Source of the DNA: Bacteroidota bacterium
Lineage (GTDB): Bacteria; Bacteroidota; Bacteroidia; Chitinophagales; LD1
Length of the DNA: 6,778 bases
Direction: 5' to 3'
Assembly: GCA_018267355.1 (NCBI GenBank)
Contig: JAFDYP010000398.1
Span: 1-6,778 of the forward strand
In this document: positions 1 through 6,745 of the stretch, piece by piece
How the letters are laid out: each line of letters starts with the position of its first letter
How positions within the stretch are numbered: the stretch's first letter is position 1
Translations under genes and position numbers: made by a program
The notes under the pieces: generated by a model
Told to the model about the DNA's origin: nothing
The model's input: the letters and a program-made list of their open reading frames with translations, nothing else
Databases searched by the model: none

Positions 1-650
1 ACTTTATGAAGCAGCTAAGGCTGCACAGGGAGAAACTACAGGATACCCAGACCGGACTATGGGTGCACGGCTGGGATAGTGACCATAAGGACCACTGCTT
101 CGTATGCGGGCAGACACACTGGCCGGACCGGACCACCCGCCGCAGCTCAGAGATATGGGGCAGAGGCAATGGCTGGATAGTAGTGACGCTGGCAGATGCG
201 CTGACCATTACAGGCAAGCAGAACGCCTATTACGATGAGCTGGCCGGCTACCTCAAGGAGATGATCGCACCGCTGCCCGCGCTGCAGGACAGCAAAACCG
301 GACATTGGTATCAGCTGCCTGTGCGCAATACCGATCCAAATAATTTTATCGAAAGCTCGTGCACGGCCATGTTTGCGTATGGCATAGAGGCCGCTATCAG
401 GCTAGGCCTCGTGACCGGCAAAGAATATGAAACCGCTGTAAAGCGAGCCTATCGTGGCCTGCGAAACTATAGCCTGGAGCCCGTCCATGACAACTACCTG
501 AGCACAAAAAATGTCTGTACTGCTACCTGCATAGGTGATAAAGACTACTACCTGCACCGCAAAGTACAGCGAGGCAAGCCCTATGGTATCGGTATGTTTA
601 TCCAGTTTGGGCTGCACTATGAGCTGGACCATCAGCTCCAACACGACTAG
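1..650 (+). CDS. GH105 family unsaturated rhamnogalacturonyl hydrolase, C-terminal part (5' truncated by the window)
   Basis: This is a glycoside hydrolase of the YteR/YesR (GH105) kind. Family members remove the 4,5-unsaturated galacturonate left at the non-reducing end of rhamnogalacturonan oligosaccharides by pectin lyases. About 214 residues are visible from the first in-frame Met (position 6). The family is usually about 350-400 residues and the frame stays open to the left edge, so that Met is almost certainly internal. Numbering from it, visible landmarks are HGWD (21-24), WGRGNGW (51-57), a GHWYQL segment (about 99-104) and NFIESSCTAMFAYG (112-125). The W-x-R-x-x-x-W spacing matches Trp211/Arg213/Trp217 of B. 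subtilis YteR as I remember it. The general acid/base Asp (YteR Asp143, in a WxDD motif) should lie about 25 residues left of the window edge, so catalytic competence cannot be judged. The stop is TAG at 648-650. No signal peptide can be assessed. The family call is firm; the exact substrate is inferred. Confidence 0.87.
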   Translation, partial: FMKQLRLHREKLQDTQTGLWVHGWDSDHKDHCFVCGQTHWPDRTTRRSSEIWGRGNGWIVVTLADALTITGKQNAYYDELAGYLKEMIAPLPALQDSKTGHWYQLPVRNTDPNNFIESSCTAMFAYGIEAAIRLGLVTGKEYETAVKRAYRGLRNYSLEPVHDNYLSTKNVCTATCIGDKDYYLHRKVQRGKPYGIGMFIQFGLHYELDHQLQHD

Positions 651-1018
651 CGGGGAGGAGTAATGGTAGAGCCGGGCGATGTATATGGCGTAGCCCCTAC
701 CCCCGCGGGTGTGCCTATGCCAGTGCTGCCAGCCGGAGCGCCGATACCTGTACCACTACCCATACCTGTGCTGCCGGGAGTACCTATGCCGCCAATGCCT
801 GTCGTGCCTGTGGCTCCTGTGTAGCCGCCATAGGGCTGAGGATTAGTTAGAGACGGCTGGTATCCCGGACCTCCGGGATTGGTGAGGGTGGGATTCACAT
901 TCTGCGAGCCGGGTGCGCTCGGAGATCCCGGAGAACTGCCCGGAGTCTGCGCCGAAGCTGTGAGAAGGACGGTAGCCAGCGCCAGCGTAGCAGATGCCTT
1001 TATGATGTTGCTTTTCAT
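647..1018 (-). CDS. Small secreted Gly/Pro/Ser/Thr-rich protein of unknown function
   Basis: This 123-residue protein is not one I recognise. It begins with a clear Sec signal peptide: Lys2 and Lys7, a hydrophobic core at about 8-20 (ATLALATVLLT) and a type-I cleavage site TASA-Q after Ala23. There is no lipobox and no cysteine, so it should be released to the periplasm or outside rather than lipidated. The mature part of about 100 residues is low complexity, made of Gly, Pro, Ser and Thr, with two LTNP motifs (45-48, 57-60) and a glycine-rich tract (about 64-108) with near-repeats such as TGIGAPAG and TGIGTPAG. It is probably disordered. The ATG at 1018 is favoured because it places the signal peptide exactly at the N-terminus; no Shine-Dalgarno sequence precedes it. 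It is convergent with the GH105 gene, sharing CTAG, and divergent from the A2M gene. A coherent signal peptide argues against a chance frame, but low-complexity genes are easily mis-called. Confidence 0.68.
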   Translation of the reverse strand: MKSNIIKASATLALATVLLTASAQTPGSSPGSPSAPGSQNVNPTLTNPGGPGYQPSLTNPQPYGGYTGATGTTGIGGIGTPGSTGMGSGTGIGAPAGSTGIGTPAGVGATPYTSPGSTITPPR

Positions 1019-1272
1019 GATGCGATGTTTTAGGCTTACAGTAAGGCGATAATTGTACCAAGAGATGATTTGAAGAGATCAAATACTCCGGTTGGGCAAG
1101 GCTTTCCGCCATGTGGGTAATGTATTTTCTAGTATCGCAAAACCAAATTTGGCCACGATATTTTTTATCCTCTTTCCCGCATTATATCGGTGCAGAAAAT
1201 ATTATTGAAAAAAGCATACTAAAAGATGCGCGTAAGCGTACTTTAGAGTAATAAAATTTTCCTACCCAATTT
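1019..1272. other. Divergent intergenic region (254 bp), presumed promoters for both flanking genes
   Basis: This A/T-rich stretch separates the start codons of the small secreted protein (minus strand) and the A2M lipoprotein (plus strand), so both promoters should lie here. I searched for the Bacteroidota pattern TAnnTTTG with an upstream TTG. The nearest plus-strand match is TACTTTAG at 1239-1246, one mismatch, about 27 bp before the A2M start, but the closest TTG (1205-1207) is too far upstream. On the minus strand TATTTG lies within about 1079-1088, without a well-spaced upstream element. Neither is convincing. There is also a T6 run at 1161-1166 and a perfect palindrome at 1143-1152. 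No RNA gene or small gene is evident; a minus-strand open frame crossing 843-1112 is a shadow of the secreted-protein gene. Confidence 0.55.
1143..1152. repeat. Perfect 10-bp palindrome CCAAATTTGG, possible operator half-sites
   Basis: CCAAATTTGG reads identically on both strands and sits near the middle of the divergent intergenic region, 121 bp before the A2M start and about 125 bp before the secreted-protein start. A dimeric regulator could bind it, but a 10-bp palindrome in A/T-rich DNA can arise by chance and the symmetry does not extend further. Confidence 0.3.
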
Positions 1273-1329
1273 ATGCGTAACGCATTCCGATTGGCAGCAG
1301 TTTCCCTTCTGTTTCTGCTTGCTGCCTGC
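1273..1329 (+). other. Lipoprotein signal peptide and lipobox of the A2M protein
   Basis: Codons 1-19 encode a positively charged start (Arg2, Arg6), a hydrophobic core rich in Leu, Ala and Phe, and the lipobox L-A-A-C, with Cys19 at 1327-1329 as the predicted lipidated residue after signal peptidase II cleavage. The residues after Cys are Asn-Leu-Lys-Asn, with no acidic cluster. The Bacteroidota surface-export signal just after the Cys is usually rich in Asp or Glu, so a periplasm-facing lipoprotein is the better guess. Confidence 0.88.
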
Positions 1330-4300
1330 AACCTGAAAAACAGAGCCAACCTAGTTTCTACCAATGCCAAAGATGAAGTGCCGGTCCTCGGCAATCTCGT
1401 CTTCACCTTTGACAAAAACCTCGTAGGCGATACCATGCTGAACGCATGGGACACTACGCAGTACATCCGCTTTGACCCGCCTATCTCCGGGCGGTTTCAG
1501 TGGACGAGCTCCTACGAGCTGACCTTCTCGCCGGATTACAGCCTAGATCAGGCTACAGACTACCACGCTGAGGTGACCAGCAAACTGACCTCACACTCGA
1601 TCTACTCAGTAGGCAAAATACCTGAGATCAATTTCCATACACCCTATCAGCGGCTCGAGTCGGGCAATGCCCTATGGACGACCATGGATGAGAGTTCTCA
1701 CACGCCTATCGCTCAGCTCGAGTTATTCTTCTTCTACAAAGTAGACCCTGCACAACTCAAGGATAAACTCGCGATAGAAGTAGATGGCGCAATGGCTGAC
1801 TTCAAAATACTGACCACACAGGCTGATGAGCATATCCTGGTGAACCTGACCACGCTGAAGATAGAAGACAAGGACTACCAGATCAAGGCTACGATCGCGC
1901 CGGGCATCACACCGTTTGGCGGCAAGACCGGCACTAAGCAGCCAATAGAATACAAGACAACGCTGCAGTCGCCATACATCCTCACGGTAAACAATATCGA
2001 GGCGGAGCATGATGGCAATACCGGCACCGTGCACCTCTACACCTCACAGCCTATGCTGGAGGAGGGACTAGACAAGGCCATTAGCTTTGATCCGGCGGTA
2101 TCCTTCAAGACGCAGGTGACACAGGATGGCCTGCTGCTGACGTCCGACAAGTTTGACGTGACAAAGGAATATACCCTCAATATCAAAGCCGGAGTGAAGG
2201 GGCGTATAGGCGGCGTGCTGAAAGAAGCCTACTCGCACTCAGTGGCCTTTGGGCAGCTGGAGCCGTCTATCAGGTTTACCAATCAGAAAGGTGTGTACCT
2301 GACCCCGAAGGGATCAAAAAATATAGAGGTCCAGATCATCAATGTGCCACAGGTATCTGTATCTATCTCCAAAATATATGAGAGCAATATCCTGGCATCC
2401 GGCCGCTACAGCTACTATGACGATGATGGCGACGGTGGTGACGGCTATATCTCATCTGACGGTGAGCGCAACTATGGCGAAAACCTGCAGGTAGGCGACA
2501 AGATCTACGAGACCACGATCAATACTAAAGACCTGCCCAAGAAGGGCAATAGCCGCTTATTTAAATTCGACTTTCCGGATAAGCTGAAGGAGTACAAAGG
2601 GCTCTTCAAGATCACTATCCGCTCGCAGGGGCAGTATTACCTGAATGAAAGCCGTTATGTCTCTTTCTCAGATATCGGCCTCATTGCCAAAGATGGTAGG
2701 GACAAGATGCTGATCTTTGCCAACTCTATCAAGACGGCGCAGGCTATGTCTGGTGTCGCGATCTCTGTATATGGTGCTAACAATCAGGTGATGGGTACCG
2801 GCACGACCAATAATGATGGCGTGGCAGAGGTAGAGCTGAAGCACCGCGACCTGTCCGGCTTCCGTCCGGCTATGATCATAGCCAAGACGCAGCAGGGAGA
2901 TTTCAACTATATGCCGTTTAATACGACGCGTGTAGAGACCTCGCGGTTTGATGTAGGTGGCAAGAAGGCGAATAGCACAGGCCTCGATGCCTTTGTCTAT
3001 AATGAGAGGGACATGTACCGCCCGGGTGAGACGATACACTCCTCGGTGATCGTCCGTGACCAGCAGTGGAAGAGCCCCGGCGAGATACCAGTGCGACTCA
3101 AGTACCTGCTGCCAAACGGCCAGGAACTGAAGTCATACCGCAAGACGCTGAATGATGAGGGTAGCGTGGAGGTGGCGCTGGAGCTGTCCCCGGCTAGTAT
3201 CACAGGCAGCTACTCACTGGAAGTGTATACGTCTAATGATGTACTGCTGGCTACCAAGAATATCATGGTAGAGGAGTTTATGCCGGACAGGATACGTGTC
3301 GCTACGAGCCTGGACAAGCCATACCTCAAGCCGGGCGACAAGACCAATCTCAGCATCAATGCCATGAACTTCTTCGGCCCACCGGCAGCTGACAGAAACT
3401 ATGAGGTAGAAATGCAGATCAGCTCAAAATACTTCTCACCAAAGAAATATAGCAGCTACAATTTCTCGCTGGCCAATCAGACGACTGAGTTTGACAAGAT
3501 AGAGCGTACAGGTACGACAGATGAGAAAGGCAATGCCAGAGAGCAGTTTGAAGTGCCTGCGGCCTACGTCAATAACGGCGTGCTGGAGGGCGATATCTTT
3601 GCTACGGTGTTTGACGAGTCGGGCAGGCCGGTGAGCAGGCGCTCATCTGTAGACATCTACACGCAGGATGTATTCTACGGTATGGACCGCGATGGCTACT
3701 ATTACTATCCGCTCAATCAGGCTATCCGCTTCCCGCTGGTGGCGCTGAATAAAGATGAGAAACCCGTCAGCACACAGGGCCATATCGTAGTGATCAAGCA
3801 TGACTACAAGACCGTACTCAGCCGCAGCAGCGAATACTTCCGCTATGAGTCTCAGAAGGAGGACCGCACTATCGTAGACCAGCTCATCAATATCAGCGGA
3901 GAGAATACCGTATACTCCTTTGTGCCAAAAACACCGGGCGACTATGAGATCCGCCTGGCCAAGCCGGGTGCGGATGCGTATGTGATGTATAGCTTCTACA
4001 GCTATGGTGGCTATGGGTATAATACGAATACCTCCTTTGAGGTCAATAATGAGGGCAACATAGACATCAGCCTGGATAAGGATAAATATAGTGCCGGCGA
4101 GACTGCCAAGGTGCTCTTCAAGGCGCCATTCAACGGCCGCATACTGGTGACACTGGAGAGCGACCATGTCATAGATCATTTCTATATCAATACTGACAAG
4201 CGTACCGCTACTGCCACGCTGAACCTGAAAGCAGACTACGTGCCTAACGCGTATATTTCAGCCACGCTGATCAAACCGCATGAGGAGACCGACCTGCCGC

Positions 4301-6672
4301 TCACAGTGGCCCACGGCTACCTGCCGATCATCGTAGAGGAGAAGGCCAATAAGATACCTGTGCAGATCATAGCAGAGAAATCTGTCCGCTCGCACACCCG
4401 CCAGAAGGTGACGGTGAAAGCCGCTCCGGGCTGCAAGATCACGCTGGCTGCGGTGGATGAAGGTATCCTCCAGATCACAGGCTACAAGACACCTGATCCG
4501 TATGCTTTCTTCTATCAGAAGCGTGCGCTGGATGTCAATTCATTTGACCTGTACCCGTTGCTTTTCCCCGAGGTAAATGGCTCTATCAGCAGCACCGGTG
4601 GTGACGGCTCTGATATGTCTAAGCGCGTAAATCCTGTCAAGAACAAGCGTGTAAAACTGCTGAGCTACTGGAGCGGTATCACCCAGGCTAACGGTAGCGG
4701 TGAGGGCAAGTATGAGTTTGATATCCCGCAGTTCTCCGGAGAGGTGCGGCTCATGGCGGTGGCGTATAAGGATAAGTCCTTTGGCAGTGCCGATGCGCAT
4801 ATGACGGTGGCAGACCCTATCGTACTGGTCACCTCGCTGCCGCGCTTTATCAGTCCGCGCGATACGATAGATGTGCCTGTCACCATTTCCAATACCACTA
4901 CCAGCAGTACCAGTGCATCTGTGACGGCGAAGGCCGAAGGGCCGATACAGTTCGTAGGTGCGGTATCTCAATCTGCTACTGTGAATGCAAAGGGGGAAGC
5001 GCGTGTGATGTTCCGCCTCGTGGCGAATGGTGCGCCTGATGAAGCGAAGGTCACAGTGACGGTCAATGGTGCCGGTGGCAAATACGAAGACGTGACCGAT
5101 ATCACTGTGCGCCCTGCTGCCTCGCTGCAAAAGGGTAATGGCAGCGGTGTGATAGACGGCGGCACTGCCAAGACAGTGGAGATAGGCGACCCTCGCTTTC
5201 TCCCTGCTATGGCGGACTATAGTGTGGTAGTGAGCCGCTCGCCAATGGTGCAGTTTAGCGATCACCTGACCTACCTCGTGCAGTACCCGTATGGCTGCAC
5301 GGAGCAGACGGTATCGGCCGCTTTCCCGCAGTTGTATTTCCAAGACTTGAGCGGGCTAATGAGTCCGACTTTAGCCAAGACTGCCAACTACAACATCAGC
5401 GAAGCGATCCGCAAGATCAAGATGCGCCAGCTCTACAATGGTGCGCTGACCCTCTGGGATGGCGAAGGAGAGGAGTGCTGGTGGGCATCGGTGTATGGTG
5501 CGCACTTCCTCATAGAGGCTAAGAAGGCTGGCTATGACGTCTCTGACGACCTGCTGGACAAACTGCTGGAGTACCTCAATGCTCGCCTGCGCAATCACGA
5601 CCTGATCACCTGGTACTATAACCGTGGCCTGAATAAGAAGATCGCGCCGCACGAGGTAGGCTACAGCCTCTATGTACTGGCCCTGGCGGGCAAGCAGGAC
5701 CTGAGTACGATGAACTACTACAAGTCTAACCCGCAGTACCTGACTAATGACTGCAAATACCTCCTCTCTGCGGCCTATGCGCTGGCAGGGGACAAGGGTA
5801 AATTCAAAGAGATGCTGCCGTCTACCTTTGTAGGAGAGGTGTCTGACAAGGAGACGGGTGGTAGCTTCGCCTCTGCTGTGCGTGATGAAGCGATAGCGCT
5901 GAATGTATTGGCCGAGGTAGACCCGCAGAATCCTCAAATACCGATCATGTCCCGCCACGTGTCTGAGACCATCAAGCGGGAGTACTATCTGAGTACGCAG
6001 GAGCGTGTGTTCAGCTTCCTCGCCCTCGGCAAGGTACTGCGTGCGAATGCCTCTGCGACTGTCACTGCCGATATCAAGGTCAATGGCAAAGTAGTTGGTT
6101 CCTTCACCGGTCAGTCTCTGAAACTGAGTAAGAAGAAGCTCGGCGGCAGCAAGATAGAACTGGTGACCAAAGGCAGCGGCAAGCTGTATTATTTCTACGA
6201 AAATGAAGGCATCACCGCAGATGGCTCATTCAAGCAGGAAGACAGCTATATCAAGGTGCGTAAGGAGTTTTACGACCGCTACGGGCGTCCGTTGTCATCG
6301 CTCAACTTCAAACAGAATGACCTCGTGATCGTACGCCTGAATATCGAGAGCAGCTACAACCGGTCTATAGACAATGTAGTGATCACAGACATGCTACCCG
6401 CAGGCTTTGAGATAGAAAATCCGCGCCTGAAAGAGGTGCCGGGCATGGACTGGATCAAGGATGCGTCTACACCTACCGCCTCAGACTACCGCGATGACCG
6501 TGTCAATCTCTTTACCGACCTCTACACCGGCCGTCCTCAGCACTACTACTATGCCGTGCGCTGTGTCAGCCCGGGTGCCTTTGTGATGGGGCCGGTGATG
6601 GCAGATGCGATGTATGCAGGCGAGTATCACTCCTATAATGGTGGGGGAGTGGTGCGGATCACGCAGAAGTAG
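1273..6672 (+). CDS. Bacterial alpha-2-macroglobulin family lipoprotein with intact thioester (YfhM/ECAM-like)
   Basis: This giant protease-trap protein has 1799 residues, somewhat longer than E. coli YfhM (about 1650). Bacterial A2Ms are membrane-anchored envelope proteins. A protease cuts the bait segment, the protein collapses, and an activated thioester links covalently to the attacker. In order it shows a lipoprotein signal ending LLAAC (Cys19); Ig-like MG domains, the first at about 37-125 (FDPP, TFSPDYSL); an A2M_N/MG2 signature YRPGET (582-587); the conserved AAVDEGILQITGYKTPDP stretch (1059-1076) before the bait segment; LPRF (1189-1192) after it; a thioester-domain CTEQ at 1342-1345; helical repeats typical of the TED to about 1600; and an MG10-like C-terminus with DMLPAGFEIENPRL (1706-1719) and AMY (1779-1781). 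The ATG at 1273 is fixed by an in-frame TAA at 1252-1254 and by the lipobox. No Shine-Dalgarno sequence is visible and there is no frameshift. A pbpC partner gene is common in this family but is not seen here. Confidence 0.96.
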   Translation: MRNAFRLAAVSLLFLLAACNLKNRANLVSTNAKDEVPVLGNLVFTFDKNLVGDTMLNAWDTTQYIRFDPPISGRFQWTSSYELTFSPDYSLDQATDYHAEVTSKLTSHSIYSVGKIPEINFHTPYQRLESGNALWTTMDESSHTPIAQLELFFFYKVDPAQLKDKLAIEVDGAMADFKILTTQADEHILVNLTTLKIEDKDYQIKATIAPGITPFGGKTGTKQPIEYKTTLQSPYILTVNNIEAEHDGNTGTVHLYTSQPMLEEGLDKAISFDPAVSFKTQVTQDGLLLTSDKFDVTKEYTLNIKAGVKGRIGGVLKEAYSHSVAFGQLEPSIRFTNQKGVYLTPKGSKNIEVQIINVPQVSVSISKIYESNILASGRYSYYDDDGDGGDGYISSDGERNYGENLQVGDKIYETTINTKDLPKKGNSRLFKFDFPDKLKEYKGLFKITIRSQGQYYLNESRYVSFSDIGLIAKDGRDKMLIFANSIKTAQAMSGVAISVYGANNQVMGTGTTNNDGVAEVELKHRDLSGFRPAMIIAKTQQGDFNYMPFNTTRVETSRFDVGGKKANSTGLDAFVYNERDMYRPGETIHSSVIVRDQQWKSPGEIPVRLKYLLPNGQELKSYRKTLNDEGSVEVALELSPASITGSYSLEVYTSNDVLLATKNIMVEEFMPDRIRVATSLDKPYLKPGDKTNLSINAMNFFGPPAADRNYEVEMQISSKYFSPKKYSSYNFSLANQTTEFDKIERTGTTDEKGNAREQFEVPAAYVNNGVLEGDIFATVFDESGRPVSRRSSVDIYTQDVFYGMDRDGYYYYPLNQAIRFPLVALNKDEKPVSTQGHIVVIKHDYKTVLSRSSEYFRYESQKEDRTIVDQLINISGENTVYSFVPKTPGDYEIRLAKPGADAYVMYSFYSYGGYGYNTNTSFEVNNEGNIDISLDKDKYSAGETAKVLFKAPFNGRILVTLESDHVIDHFYINTDKRTATATLNLKADYVPNAYISATLIKPHEETDLPLTVAHGYLPIIVEEKANKIPVQIIAEKSVRSHTRQKVTVKAAPGCKITLAAVDEGILQITGYKTPDPYAFFYQKRALDVNSFDLYPLLFPEVNGSISSTGGDGSDMSKRVNPVKNKRVKLLSYWSGITQANGSGEGKYEFDIPQFSGEVRLMAVAYKDKSFGSADAHMTVADPIVLVTSLPRFISPRDTIDVPVTISNTTTSSTSASVTAKAEGPIQFVGAVSQSATVNAKGEARVMFRLVANGAPDEAKVTVTVNGAGGKYEDVTDITVRPAASLQKGNGSGVIDGGTAKTVEIGDPRFLPAMADYSVVVSRSPMVQFSDHLTYLVQYPYGCTEQTVSAAFPQLYFQDLSGLMSPTLAKTANYNISEAIRKIKMRQLYNGALTLWDGEGEECWWASVYGAHFLIEAKKAGYDVSDDLLDKLLEYLNARLRNHDLITWYYNRGLNKKIAPHEVGYSLYVLALAGKQDLSTMNYYKSNPQYLTNDCKYLLSAAYALAGDKGKFKEMLPSTFVGEVSDKETGGSFASAVRDEAIALNVLAEVDPQNPQIPIMSRHVSETIKREYYLSTQERVFSFLALGKVLRANASATVTADIKVNGKVVGSFTGQSLKLSKKKLGGSKIELVTKGSGKLYYFYENEGITADGSFKQEDSYIKVRKEFYDRYGRPLSSLNFKQNDLVIVRLNIESSYNRSIDNVVITDMLPAGFEIENPRLKEVPGMDWIKDASTPTASDYRDDRVNLFTDLYTGRPQHYYYAVRCVSPGAFVMGPVMADAMYAGEYHSYNGGGVVRITQK
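4567..4659 (+). other. Candidate bait segment of the A2M protein
   Basis: Residues about 1099-1129 lie between the conserved VDEGILQITGYKTPDP...KRALDV stretch and the next conserved beta-domain (SYWSG...FDIPQFSGEVRLMAVA), which is where bacterial A2Ms carry their bait region. The segment is glycine- and serine-rich at first (SISSTGGDGSD, 1104-1114) and then strongly basic (KR at 1117-1118, KNKRVK at 1123-1128), giving exposed sites for trypsin-like proteases. The boundaries are inferred from family order, not from a structure. Confidence 0.6.
5296..5307 (+). other. Thioester motif CTEQ of the A2M protein
   Basis: Codons 1342-1345 read Cys-Thr-Glu-Gln inside the block YPYGCTEQ, matching the CxEQ thioester consensus of complement C3 and A2M proteins. 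Cys1342 and Gln1345 would form the internal thioester. Some bacterial A2M paralogues have lost this Cys, so its presence marks this protein as a thioester-active type. Confidence 0.93.
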
Positions 6673-6690
6673 ACTATCTCATATCGTTCC

Positions 6691-6719
6691 GCGTCCCCGT
6701 TGCTTATGTACGGAGACGC
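6691..6719 (+). terminator. Imperfect stem-loop after the A2M gene, possible weak terminator
   Basis: GCGTCCCCGT (6691-6700) pairs with ACGGAGACGC (6710-6719): ten positions, nine paired, one C-A mismatch, and a 9-nt loop. It begins 19 bases after the A2M stop codon, a normal distance for a transcription terminator. The sequence after it (AGGACGATTTATT) lacks a real T-run, so it is not a classical intrinsic terminator; it may only protect the mRNA 3' end. Confidence 0.45.
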
Positions 6720-6734
6720 AGGACGATTTATTGG

Positions 6735-6745
6735 TCTTCCGATCT
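6735..6745 (+). other. Adapter-like string TCTTCCGATCT near the window end
   Basis: These 11 bases are identical to the 3' end of the common Illumina adapter, and 12 of 13 match if the two preceding bases are included (GG here, GC in the adapter). It lies 33 bases from the right edge. This may be residual adapter or a chimeric read end in the assembly rather than genomic sequence, though chance cannot be excluded. Confidence 0.4.

Noticed and set aside
6..8. ATG at position 6 as the true start of the GH105 gene
   Set aside because: The frame is open to the window edge, conserved GH105 sequence begins almost at once, and the N-terminal half of the family, with its catalytic Asp motif, would be missing.
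402..644. An 80-codon minus-strand frame inside the GH105 gene
   Set aside because: It is antisense to a conserved enzyme C-terminus, and its translation has no recognisable domain.
702..709. CCCGCGGG palindrome as a terminator for the GH105 gene
   Set aside because: It has no loop and no following T-run, and it lies in the GC-rich repeat coding sequence of the opposite-strand gene.
843..1112. An 89-codon minus-strand frame overlapping the secreted-protein gene and reaching into the intergenic region
   Set aside because: It shares most of its length with the better-supported 647-1018 frame, which has a proper signal peptide. This one has a His/Ser-rich translation with no motif.
4540..5343. 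A 267-codon open frame on the minus strand inside the A2M gene, and several shorter ones (for example 3643-4179, 5371-5958)
   Set aside because: They lie wholly antisense to an intact, clearly conserved coding region. Their translations are rich in Arg, His, Ile and Leu with no recognisable domain or signal, as expected for codon-bias shadows.
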